Below, in pieces: positions 1 to 5,658 of a stretch of 5,692 nt of DNA. The notes under the pieces were generated by a model. The model was not told the DNA's origin. It saw only the letters and a list, made by a program, of their open reading frames with translations, and searched no databases. Position 1 is the stretch's first letter; each line of letters begins with the position of its first letter. The stretch is from Zetaproteobacteria bacterium (GTDB lineage: Bacteria; Pseudomonadota; Zetaproteobacteria; Mariprofundales; Mariprofundaceae), in contig JAJRTX010000144.1 in assembly GCA_021545665.1 (NCBI GenBank), forward strand, positions 1 to 5,692. The letters run 5' to 3'. The position numbers and the translations under genes are program-made.

Positions 1-2
1 AC

Positions 3-125
3 TGGGGAAGACGGTTCTGGGCGCGAGGGTATTTTTCGACCACCAGCGGAAATATTACTGACGACATCATACTTCAGTATTTGGAGTTACACTCCGAAAG
101 GAAACCTACCGGCATCAGCCGGTAG
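3..125 (+). CDS. tnpA: IS200/IS605-type transposase TnpA, C-terminal fragment (cut by window start)
   Basis: Reading frame 3 is open from the first bases to a TAG stop at 123-125, giving about 40 residues that begin WGRRFWARGYFSTTSGN and continue through ITDDIILQYLELH. The FWARGYF...SGN(I/V)T block followed by a helix with a central Tyr is typical of the end of IS200/IS605 Y1 HUH transposases, which cut and join single-stranded DNA at subterminal hairpins. The Tyr encoded at 78-80 is the likely nucleophile, by family knowledge. The HUH motif lies upstream, outside the window. The stop codon lies inside the right-end hairpin (102-131), a compact arrangement common in these elements. No tnpB is seen on this side. 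Frame 1 is also open here but has no family resemblance. It is not clear whether the complete copy is functional. Confidence 0.82.
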   Translation, partial: WGRRFWARGYFSTTSGNITDDIILQYLELHSERKPTGISR

Positions 126-131
126 TGGTTT
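102..131 (+). mobile_element. Right-end subterminal hairpin of the IS200-like element
   Basis: CTACCGGC (106-113) pairs perfectly with GCCGGTAG (118-125) around the loop ATCA. AAAC (102-105) can extend the stem with GTTT (128-131), leaving a two-base bulge TG. An imperfect, bulged hairpin just inside the right end is the TnpA binding site in IS200/IS605 elements. The actual cleavage point is probably within about 20 bases downstream of the stem but cannot be fixed without an empty-site comparison. These elements make no target duplication, so none is expected. Confidence 0.72.
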
Positions 132-233
132 AGTTATGAAGGGCTTAGTATATCAGCAAGGAATAACGCCGTAGAATGCAAAAATGAACTGGCCCGAAGA
201 GAACACTCCTGTGAAGCTCCTCAGAAAGTATCT

Positions 234-551
234 TTACCGCCCACATCTATATACAAAAAAAGGCTGCTCCCCTTTGCTTACAACACCTGCTACAACAATT
301 GTATCGCCACCCATATCTGCAGCGCTGTTTCTTGCCAAAATTTTCAACTCCTCATCAACCTTATCATCTGAACGCGAAATAAAGCCCACTTTATCCAATA
401 CGGAGACTGTAGTTTTTCCCAGTTTTTTACATTGTCCAACCTGATCAACTGAAACCAGACGAACATTCTGACCCGCATCTGTAGACTCTACCCAGGTGCA
501 GCCAGACAATGCGCCAATCAACAATACCAGTACCCAACCTATTTTCTTCAT
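234..551 (-). CDS. Small lipoprotein, DUF4156 family
   Basis: A 105-residue protein of unknown biochemical role. From the chosen start it opens MKKIGWVLVLLIGALSGC, a type II signal peptide with lipobox L15-S16-G17-C18. It should therefore be cut before Cys18 and lipidated. The +2 residue is Thr rather than Asp, so an outer-membrane location is expected. The mature part has the DUF4156 pattern: a variable N-terminus, then a segment with N-S-A-A-D-M-G-G-D-T-I-V-V, and a short C-terminal strand. Two Cys remain in the mature part (in GQCKK and YRCGR). ATG at 551 is preferred over TTG at 557 because AAGAGGTGG (559-567 on the reverse strand) lies 7 bases before the ATG but almost touches the TTG. 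That ATG sits two bases after the mutS stop, so the pair is probably co-transcribed and translationally coupled. No clear terminator follows towards 126. Confidence 0.8.
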   Translation of the reverse strand: MKKIGWVLVLLIGALSGCTWVESTDAGQNVRLVSVDQVGQCKKLGKTTVSVLDKVGFISRSDDKVDEELKILARNSAADMGGDTIVVAGVVSKGEQPFFVYRCGR

Positions 552-553
552 TT

Positions 554-3142
554 TCAATCCACCTCTTTTTTTAGATTATCCAGAACCAGCAATGCCTCAA
601 CAGGCCGCATAGTTTCTACCTCGGCATCCTGCAACAAGGATTTTACCCTGCGAAACTTTTCCAGTTCTATCTCCTGCCGCCTTTTCTCTGCTTCGGCAAA
701 CAATCCAAGCTGCGGTTTCCCGGATTCTGCTGCCACCTCTGAACCATGTTCAAGTCGAAACAGATGTTCACGTGCTCGCTTGATAACTTCACGCGGTAAC
801 CCTGCCAATTGTGCTACGGCAATACCATAAGACTGATCAGCGGCATCCTCCACAACCTGATGCATGAATATTACCGAGCCATTCCATTCCCGCACCGTTA
901 CCGAAGCATTAAATGCCGCTTCAAGTTTGTCGGGCAGTTCAGTCAGTTCATGATAATGGGTAGCAAACAGGGTCAACACATCATCTGCTCCAATCAAAGA
1001 CTCAGCCACCGACCAGGCGATAGCCAAGCCGTCCCATGTACTGGTACCACGACCAATTTCATCAACGATAACCAGTGAACGCGGCTCCAGCTGATTCAGA
1101 ATTGTAGCTGTTTCCATCATTTCCACCATAAAAGTGGAACGACCACTGGTCAGTTCATCGCCAGCGCCTACACGGGTAAAAATACGTTTGGTCAAAGGAA
1201 TGCGTGCTTCCTCAGCAGGTACAAAACAGCCGGTATGCGCCAGCCAGACCATCCAGGCCACCTGCCGCATATAGGTGGATTTGCCGCCCATATTCGGCCC
1301 GGTCAGCAGCATGAAGCGCCGTGATTTCATATCCATATGCGTATCATTGGCAACAAAAGGCTCATCGCTATTTAAATGGCGCTCAACCACCGGATGGCGA
1401 CCTCCGATCAGCTTCATACTGCGTCCCTGATGCACTTCGGGACGAACATAGCAATAGCTGTGCGCCAGATGTGCAAAACAACCCAGCACATCCAATCCGG
1501 CAACTGCTCTGGCAGCCTGTTGAACAGGGGTTGCATAAGAACAAATTTTCTGGCGCAATGCTTCCAACAACATTGCTTCACGCTGCATGGCTGCATCACG
1601 CGCACCCAGAATTTCTGACTCAAAACTGTGTAATTCATTGGTAATGAAACGTTCTGCATTCACCAGTGTTTGTTTACGCACATAATCCACCGGAGCATCT
1701 CTGGCCTGCACTTTGGAAATCTCTATAAAATAACCGAATACCTTGTTGTACTTCACCCGCAAGTTAGCCAATCCGGTTCTTTCACGCTCTCTGGCTTCAT
1801 AATCGCGCAGCCAGTCTCCCGCATCTCTGGCCAGCCCACTCAAACGATCCAGTTCATTATCAAAGCCTTGTTGTATCACCCCGCCATCTCGAAAAACTGG
1901 TGGTGGCGCATCAACAATCGCTCTGTCCATTTCATCAGCCAAAGTTTCCAGACCCTGTAAAGCTATCGCCATGTCAGCAAACAAACCGCTACGGTCTGCA
2001 ATCAGACTGCACAGATCGGGCAATGCCAGTAGCGCCTCTGCCAGACCCCGATAATCACGTGGCGACGCACGATCCAGCACAATGCGGGTCAACATGCGCT
2101 CCATATCGCGCACACCAGCAAGATATGTACGCAATGCTTCGAGTGTCTCCCGATCATCGAACAGACTCTGTACAGCGTTCTGGCGCTCATTCAGCAGCTC
2201 AAGATTGGTCAATGGGCGATCAATCCATTGTCGCAACAGCCGTGCCCCCATCGGGGTGGCCGTTTCATCCAGTACCGAGATCATACCGGCTTTCGGGTCA
2301 CCACCCAGCGAGCAATAAAGTTCAAGATTACGGCGTGAACGCGCATCAATACACATGCCCTCGGCATGTTCAATAAACACCGGCAATTCAAGATGTTCAA
2401 GCGCACACTTCTGTGTCTGATTCAGATAAACAAGCACAGCTCCGACTGCGGCAGCAGCTTCATCGTGAGCTTCCATATTCAATGATTGCCAGTCCGTGAC
2501 ACCAAAATGCTGCTCCAGCTGCTCTCGTGCAACTGCGGCTGTGAAACTCCAGTCACCCGGACGGGCAATCTGAATATCCACAGGCGACGACTCGGATGAA
2601 GGCAACAAAAGCTCTGCCGGTGCCAGAACACTCAACTGTTCTTCAAGAGCCGTTTCTCCCTGTCCCTGTAGTAAAGACCAGCGGCCACAGGATAAATCCA
2701 CTGCGGCAATACCCCAGTTTTCCCGATGCCGAAAACATGCCACCAGTGGTGCCGAGCGTGACTGATCCAGCAATTCAGATTCGATAATCGTGCCGGGAGT
2801 CACCACACGCACAACTTCACGGCGTACCGGCCCTTTTGATCCGTCCGGTGCCTCCATCTGTTCACAAACAGCGATCCGTTTGCCTGCCCGCACCAGTTTG
2901 GCCAGATAGTTTTCAGCCTGATGCCAGGGCACGCCAGCCATAGGAATATCCGCACCGTTGGCTTTTCCACGCTTGGTTAATGTGATATCAAGTATACTTG
3001 ACGCCTCGACTGCATCATCAAAAAACATCTCGTAGAAATCGCCCATGCGATAAAACAGAAGACAATCTGCATGCTCGGACTTGATACGTAAATACTGTTG
3101 CATCATGGGAGTATGGACTGCGGTGTCCTTCTTCTTTGCCAT
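554..3142 (-). CDS. mutS: DNA mismatch repair protein MutS
   Basis: An 862-residue MutS (E. coli has 853). MutS binds base mismatches and small loops after replication and recruits MutL in an ATP-dependent way. The N-terminus has HTPMMQQYL and the mismatch-reading FYE at residues 36-38 (Phe36 and Glu38, same numbers as E. coli). Connector, core and clamp regions follow. The ATPase domain shows Walker [10 protein letters not shown] at 615-623 (Lys621), Walker [11 protein letters not shown] with Glu695, and [11 protein letters not shown]. Near the C-terminus QLGLF at 811-815 fits the beta-clamp binding motif, and the last ~35 residues match the tetramerisation helices ([15 protein letters not shown]). 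No key residue is missing. ATG at 3142 is preferred over the in-frame TTG at 3151 because it gives the E. coli numbering of FYE; neither has a good Shine-Dalgarno sequence. It is divergent from lspA and tightly followed by the DUF4156 gene. Confidence 0.98.
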   Translation of the reverse strand: MAKKKDTAVHTPMMQQYLRIKSEHADCLLFYRMGDFYEMFFDDAVEASSILDITLTKRGKANGADIPMAGVPWHQAENYLAKLVRAGKRIAVCEQMEAPDGSKGPVRREVVRVVTPGTIIESELLDQSRSAPLVACFRHRENWGIAAVDLSCGRWSLLQGQGETALEEQLSVLAPAELLLPSSESSPVDIQIARPGDWSFTAAVAREQLEQHFGVTDWQSLNMEAHDEAAAAVGAVLVYLNQTQKCALEHLELPVFIEHAEGMCIDARSRRNLELYCSLGGDPKAGMISVLDETATPMGARLLRQWIDRPLTNLELLNERQNAVQSLFDDRETLEALRTYLAGVRDMERMLTRIVLDRASPRDYRGLAEALLALPDLCSLIADRSGLFADMAIALQGLETLADEMDRAIVDAPPPVFRDGGVIQQGFDNELDRLSGLARDAGDWLRDYEARERERTGLANLRVKYNKVFGYFIEISKVQARDAPVDYVRKQTLVNAERFITNELHSFESEILGARDAAMQREAMLLEALRQKICSYATPVQQAARAVAGLDVLGCFAHLAHSYCYVRPEVHQGRSMKLIGGRHPVVERHLNSDEPFVANDTHMDMKSRRFMLLTGPNMGGKSTYMRQVAWMVWLAHTGCFVPAEEARIPLTKRIFTRVGAGDELTSGRSTFMVEMMETATILNQLEPRSLVIVDEIGRGTSTWDGLAIAWSVAESLIGADDVLTLFATHYHELTELPDKLEAAFNASVTVREWNGSVIFMHQVVEDAADQSYGIAVAQLAGLPREVIKRAREHLFRLEHGSEVAAESGKPQLGLFAEAEKRRQEIELEKFRRVKSLLQDAEVETMRPVEALLVLDNLKKEVD
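559..567 (-). promoter_or_regulatory. Ribosome binding site that decides the lipoprotein start
   Basis: The reverse strand reads AAGAGGTGG, a strong Shine-Dalgarno match ending 7 bases before the ATG at 551. It lies within the last codons of mutS, which fits reinitiation or coupled translation of the lipoprotein gene. Confidence 0.7.
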
Positions 3143-3205
3143 ATGGCGCAATGTAACACGGTGTTTGAAGATGCTTAAGTCTATCGATGAAATCAGTGGT
3201 TGGTG

Positions 3206-3214
3206 TGGTATAAA
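3206..3214 (+). promoter_or_regulatory. Candidate extended -10 promoter reading toward lspA
   Basis: TGGTATAAA is an extended -10 (TGn plus TATAAA, 5/6) with no good -35. If used, a + strand transcript would begin near 3221 and run through the G10 hairpin and the inverted repeats up to lspA, giving a leader of about 360 nt. It overlaps the region of the proposed mutS start of transcription, so the two would interfere. Confidence 0.28.
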
Positions 3215-3223
3215 CGAAATGTG

Positions 3224-3252
3224 ATTATCCGGGAAAATATAGACCCGGGAAA
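3224..3252 (-). promoter_or_regulatory. Candidate mutS promoter
   Basis: The reverse strand carries GATAAT (3224-3229), a 5/6 match to the sigma70 -10 box. A weak -35 TTTCCC (3247-3252) lies 17 bases away. It would start transcription near 3217, leaving a leader of about 75 nt before mutS. The assignment rests mainly on the -10 box. The G10 tract (C10 on this strand) would lie just upstream of the -35. Confidence 0.3.
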
Positions 3253-3255
3253 TAT
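3229..3255 (+). repeat. Short direct repeat CCGGGAAA(A)TAT
   Basis: CCGGGAAAATAT at 3229-3240 and CCGGGAAATAT at 3245-3255 are near-identical copies spaced 16 bases apart, one and a half helical turns. They overlap the mutS promoter candidate and could be paired operator half-sites, or simply a local duplication. Confidence 0.45.
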
Positions 3256-3300
3256 GTGTCAGAGGAGATGGGGGGGGGGAGTCACATATCTCGCCGGGTC
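3242..3300 (+). repeat. Long inverted repeat with G10 tract in the loop
   Basis: GACCCGG (3242-3248) and ATATGTG (3252-3258) pair with CACATAT (3283-3289) and CCGGGTC (3294-3300), giving 14 base pairs interrupted only by a 3-versus-4-base internal loop. The 24-base loop contains AGAGGAG and then ten consecutive G at 3270-3279. No U-tract follows, so it is not a simple terminator. It could be an RNA structure in a leader, a cruciform, or a protein site. Confidence 0.65.
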
Positions 3301-3430
3301 ACTCTTCAAGCGATCAAACCGCCTGTGTTATTCTCTATCGGAGGATAGTATCCTAACTACAGCCGTTACCTTGTCAGACAACGGCTTATAGCGAATAATG
3401 GCTGCTCTCAAGAGAGAGTAATGTGACCCG
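3295..3430 (+). other. Structured intergenic segment, possible leader RNA or ncRNA
   Basis: CGGGTCAC (3295-3302) pairs perfectly over 8 bases with GTGACCCG (3423-3430), enclosing three smaller inverted repeats: CTATC/GATAG (3335-3339 and 3344-3348), AGCCGTT/AACGGCT (3361-3367 and 3380-3386) and CTCTC/GAGAG (3405-3409 and 3412-3416). The closing arm is also the right arm of the upstream G10 hairpin, so the two folds exclude each other. I do not recognise a known riboswitch or RNA family. No convincing protein gene lies in the 440-base region 3143-3582. The pairing is visible; a function is inferred. Confidence 0.33.
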
Positions 3431-3460
3431 TATCATTAAATATAGCTATCATTGAGACAA

Positions 3461-3487
3461 TTGACTTTCATCGTCATATTATAGAAT
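3461..3487 (+). promoter_or_regulatory. Candidate lspA promoter
   Basis: TTGACT (3461-3466) and TAGAAT (3482-3487) are each good sigma70 matches (5/6) but the spacer is 15 bases, shorter than ideal. A TTGAGA/TATTAT pair with a 19-base spacer overlaps it. Transcription would start near 3494, about 90 bases before lspA. Confidence 0.38.
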
Positions 3488-3582
3488 TTTACTGGCTTGT
3501 TCAGAATGTAACCGTAACATCCATCCATGGTTGTTCTGCGTACAGTAAGCGAACACTGTACTTTTTACTATCGGCACACAAA

Positions 3583-4071
3583 ATGGCGAGGGTTATGAAT
3601 CGAACTCAACAGCAAGTAGGAGTGTTTGCGCTACTCATTGCAGCAGACCAAATCACCAAATGGTGGATTCAGCAACCGGGATTTCATGCCTACATTGTGA
3701 TAGACGGGTTTTTCAATGTCGTGCGTGCCTACAATACTGGTGTTGCATTCTCGATGTTTGCCGATCTGCCGGATGCATGGCGCGCCTACCTGCTGCTCGG
3801 CATCACTATTGGCATTGCTGTGGCTGTAGTCTTCTGGTGGTGGCAGGAACGCCGTCGCGCCGGCATAACATCATGGCTGCTGATGCTCATCCTTGCCGGA
3901 GCTGTCGGCAATATCTGGGATCGTGCGCAACTTGGTTATGTTGTGGACTTCATTGACTGGTATATACGCATAGGCGCTCATGAGTACCACTGGCCTGCCT
4001 TTAATATTGCCGATGCCTGTATTTCTATCGCGGTTGTATTGCTACTGATTACCAGTTTTAGAAAACACTAA
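3583..4071 (+). CDS. lspA: Lipoprotein signal peptidase (signal peptidase II)
   Basis: A 162-residue inner-membrane aspartyl protease that removes signal peptides from diacylglyceryl-modified prolipoproteins (E. coli LspA has 164). Four membrane segments are visible at roughly 12-30, 67-87, 95-112 and 138-158. Conserved blocks are all present: A-D22-Q-x-T-K, A-Y-N51-T-G-V-A-F-S, G-x-V-G-N-I-W-D-R, and V-V-D122-F-I-D and F-N-I-A-D144-A, which supply the catalytic Asp pair (D122 and D144). The start is uncertain: ATG 3583 has no Shine-Dalgarno sequence, while ATG 3595 (158 residues) has GAGGG but only 2 bases away. It stands apart from ileS, its frequent neighbour in other bacteria, and appears to be a single-gene transcript here. 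The DUF4156 protein in this window is an expected substrate. Confidence 0.96.
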   Translation: MARVMNRTQQQVGVFALLIAADQITKWWIQQPGFHAYIVIDGFFNVVRAYNTGVAFSMFADLPDAWRAYLLLGITIGIAVAVVFWWWQERRRAGITSWLLMLILAGAVGNIWDRAQLGYVVDFIDWYIRIGAHEYHWPAFNIADACISIAVVLLLITSFRKH

Positions 4072-4098
4072 AAACTACAGCGAAGTTGCAAACAAATA

Positions 4099-4129
4099 TT
4101 GACAATCCGACAATAAAGGGCTATATACT
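4099..4129 (+). promoter_or_regulatory. Strong sigma70 promoter of putative sRNA
   Basis: A perfect -35 TTGACA (4099-4104) is followed after 17 bases by TATATA (4122-4127); TATACT at 4124-4129 is an alternative -10 with a 19-base spacer. Transcription should begin near 4135. No coding sequence follows before the terminator at 4188-4227, so this promoter most likely serves a short non-coding RNA. Confidence 0.65.
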
Positions 4130-4134
4130 TTTTT

Positions 4135-4227
4135 AGATATATAACTCTTACGCTACACCACTCCCCTCCCCTTTGTCGGTGTAGCAGCGCCCCGGCTATT
4201 GAGTCTCAATTGCCGGGGCGTTTCTTT
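4135..4227 (+). ncRNA. Putative small RNA with a C-rich loop
   Basis: Between a near-consensus promoter and a strong intrinsic terminator lies a transcript of about 90 nt with no usable reading frame. Its 5' part is a short AU-rich single strand. Then GCTACACC (4152-4159) pairs perfectly with GGTGTAGC (4178-4185) around an 18-base loop rich in C (ACTCCCCTCCCC at 4160-4171, then TTTGTC). The terminator stem follows after two bases. Exposed C-rich loops in bacterial sRNAs commonly pair with G-rich ribosome binding sites. I do not recognise the family. An alternative is that the unit is only the lspA terminator plus a fortuitous promoter, but the perfect -35 and the extra stem argue against this. 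Confidence 0.58.
4188..4227 (+). terminator. Intrinsic terminator of the sRNA unit (and of lspA)
   Basis: CGCCCCGGC (4188-4196) pairs with GCCGGGGCG (4212-4220); inside, after a T-T mismatch, ATTGA pairs with TCAAT around the loop GTC. The 14-pair stem is followed by TTTCTTT (4221-4227). It should also stop transcripts coming from lspA, insulating mrp. Confidence 0.87.
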
Positions 4228-4278
4228 GGGATTAAATGCCAATGACAACAGCCCCATAGTCCTGCACATAGCATGGAA

Positions 4279-4303
4279 ATACTTGACAATTTTACTTGGG
4301 TAT
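4279..4303 (+). promoter_or_regulatory. IscR type 1-like operator over the mrp promoter
   Basis: The 25-base site has the half-sites ATACTTGAC (4279-4287) and CTTGGGTAT (4295-4303) separated by AATTTTA. Compared with the E. coli type 1 IscR consensus (ATASYYGAC, then TRWWWYA, then GTCRRSTAT) I count 22 of 25 agreeing positions. IscR carrying a 2Fe-2S cluster binds such sites and represses. The site contains the -35 TTGACA, so binding would block RNA polymerase. No iscR is in this window, so the regulator itself is inferred. Confidence 0.6.
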
Positions 4304-4310
4304 TAATAAT
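4283..4310 (+). promoter_or_regulatory. mrp promoter
   Basis: A perfect -35 TTGACA (4283-4288) with AATAAT (4305-4310) at 16 bases, or TAATAA at 15 bases. Transcription would start near 4317, giving a leader of under 20 nt that contains the ribosome binding site GGAGG at 4325-4329. Confidence 0.55.
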
Positions 4311-4334
4311 GCGACGCATAAATTGGAGGCTGAC

Positions 4335-5408
4335 ATGGTTACAGAAACAGACATTCTCAAAGCACTATCAACAATTATTGATCCTGACTTCAAGAAAGAC
4401 ATCGTATCACTCGGGTTTGTAAAAGATGTATCCATTGATGGCGGCAAAGTGGGCTTCACTATCGAATTGACCACGCCTGCATGCCCGGTAAAAGAAGAAT
4501 TTCGCCGTCAGGCAGAAACAGCAGTTCTGGCACTTGCCGGTGTTGATCAGGTCAATGTAAACATGACAGCCAAAGTCGCTGCTGCACAAACCAAGCAGGG
4601 TATTCCGGGCGTCTCCAACATTATTGCTGTCGCTTCCGGTAAAGGTGGCGTTGGAAAATCAACAACGGCAGTCAACCTTGCTGTAGCCATGGCGCAGACA
4701 GGCGCAAAGGTTGGCCTGCTCGATGCCGATATTTATGGCCCTTCAATTCCACGCATGATGGGACTGGCAGATAGCCAGCCTCTTGTGAACTCAATTACCA
4801 AGCAGATTGCACCACTGGAAAACCATGGCGTCAAAACCATTTCTATCGGTTATTTTATTGAAGAAAGCAAGGCCATGGTCTGGCGTGGCCCGATGGTGGC
4901 TGGTGCCATCAGCCAGTTGCTGAATGATGTTGAATGGGATGATCTGGATTACCTGTTTGTAGATATGCCTCCGGGAACAGGCGATGCACAACTGACACTG
5001 ACACAGAAAGTACCGGTAACCGGCGCTGTGCTGGTTACCACTCCGCAAGATATCGCTTTGCTGGATTGCCGCAGAGGCATTGAAATGTTTCAGCAGGTCA
5101 ATGTTCCAACTATCGGCATAGTCGAAAACATGAGTCAGTTTATTTGTCCGCACTGTGGCGAATCCAGTGCAATCTTCGCAGAAGGTGGCGCAGATCGTTT
5201 AAGTCAGGAATTCAAAACAGAGGTTCTGGCTCATATGCCACTGGATATGCAAACGCGTATAGATGCTGATGCAGGCACCCCGATTGTCGCCGCCCATCCT
5301 GACTCTGATCAGGCTGCAGCCTACCGGACGCTGGCAGGAGAAGTGGCGCGCAAGATAAGCATTTTGAACAGCCGCAAAGTCGATATTCCGGTGATCATGA
5401 GTTCATAA
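4335..5408 (+). CDS. mrp: Fe-S cluster carrier ATPase of the Mrp/ApbC/NBP35 family
   Basis: A 357-residue cytosolic P-loop ATPase that binds a Fe-S cluster and passes it to apoproteins (E. coli Mrp has 369). An N-terminal MIP18/DUF59 domain spans about 4-80, with the T-T-P-A-C50-P motif. The ATPase domain has the deviant Walker A GKGGVGKST at 102-110 (Lys108), LLDADIYGPSIPRMMG, and D-M-P-P-G-T-G-D-A-Q-L. The C-P-H-C motif at 271-274, in N-M-S-Q-F-I-C, supplies the cluster-bridging cysteines at the dimer interface. All key residues are present. ATG 4335 is chosen because GGAGG ends 5 bases before it and the encoded N-terminus matches the family; an in-frame TTG at 4296 lies inside the promoter and operator. 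It has its own promoter, an IscR-like operator and a terminator, so it looks monocistronic and responsive to Fe-S status. Confidence 0.96.
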   Translation: MVTETDILKALSTIIDPDFKKDIVSLGFVKDVSIDGGKVGFTIELTTPACPVKEEFRRQAETAVLALAGVDQVNVNMTAKVAAAQTKQGIPGVSNIIAVASGKGGVGKSTTAVNLAVAMAQTGAKVGLLDADIYGPSIPRMMGLADSQPLVNSITKQIAPLENHGVKTISIGYFIEESKAMVWRGPMVAGAISQLLNDVEWDDLDYLFVDMPPGTGDAQLTLTQKVPVTGAVLVTTPQDIALLDCRRGIEMFQQVNVPTIGIVENMSQFICPHCGESSAIFAEGGADRLSQEFKTEVLAHMPLDMQTRIDADAGTPIVAAHPDSDQAAAYRTLAGEVARKISILNSRKVDIPVIMSS

Positions 5409-5416
5409 GCATTATC

Positions 5417-5433
5417 ACTGGAGCACATCCAGT
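5417..5433 (+). repeat. Small hairpin before the mrp terminator
   Basis: ACTGGA (5417-5422) pairs with TCCAGT (5428-5433) around GCACA. It lies just after the mrp stop and just before the terminator stem. It may protect the 3' end of the mRNA. Confidence 0.5.
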
Positions 5434-5437
5434 ATTG

Positions 5438-5468
5438 AAAAACCAGCCTCAAGGGCTGGTTTTTCTTT
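5438..5468 (+). terminator. Intrinsic terminator of mrp
   Basis: AAAAACCAGCC (5438-5448) pairs with GGCTGGTTTTT (5454-5464) around TCAAG, followed by CTTT. The A-tract on the left makes it potentially active on both strands. Between it and 5586 I see no gene or clear signal. Confidence 0.87.
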
Positions 5469-5586
5469 GTCAAAGTTACAGTTGATTCCACCTGATTTTA
5501 ATCTAACGTTCTATGTGCCTGAATGACTTCTGCGACTGTTAAATATCAATCGCTAATCGTCTCAGTTTGGCCAAAAGCTGCCCTTC

Positions 5587-5613
5587 GGATTTAGAGTCCC
5601 CGATAGGGGATCC
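5587..5613 (+). repeat. Outer hairpin near the left end of the IS200-like element
   Basis: TCCCC (5597-5601) pairs with GGGGA (5606-5610) around GATA, and GGAT (5587-5590) can pair with ATCC (5610-5613) in an alternative extension. It may be part of the IS left end or host sequence beside it; the left boundary cannot be placed from one copy. Confidence 0.45.
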
Positions 5614-5619
5614 GTAAAC

Positions 5620-5639
5620 CCCTCGCCTTTAGGCGACGG
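5620..5639 (+). mobile_element. Left-end subterminal hairpin of a second IS200-like element
   Basis: TCGCC (5623-5627) pairs with GGCGA (5632-5636) around TTTA; beyond one C-C mismatch, CC (5620-5621) pairs with GG (5638-5639). An imperfect hairpin about 20 bases before tnpA is the arrangement expected of the left-end TnpA binding site. AAAC lies at the 5' foot of this hairpin (5616-5619), as at the right-end hairpin at 102-105, possibly reflecting guide sequences. Confidence 0.62.
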
Positions 5640-5658
5640 ATAGGTAGTTTTCCATGTT

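Noticed and set aside
1..174. Open frame 1 across the left edge
   Set aside because: Runs past the hairpin with no family resemblance, while frame 3 gives a clear transposase C-terminus.
1900..2376. 158-codon open frame on the + strand opposite mutS, with other antisense frames in 809-2787
   Set aside because: Shadow of the mutS coding strand; composition is that of reverse-complement coding sequence and no domain is seen.
3200..3391. 63-codon open frame on the + strand from a TTG, crossing the G10 tract
   Set aside because: No ribosome binding site, no recognisable domain, and its course follows inverted repeats. The AGAGGAG next to ATG 3268 has no spacing to serve as a Shine-Dalgarno sequence.
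4135..4227. Attenuator or riboswitch leader of mrp
   Set aside because: mrp has its own promoter downstream of the terminator, with a short leader, so the upstream unit looks independent.
4791..5153. 120-codon minus-strand frame opposite mrp
   Set aside because: Antisense shadow of a confidently assigned gene, without a ribosome binding site or domain.
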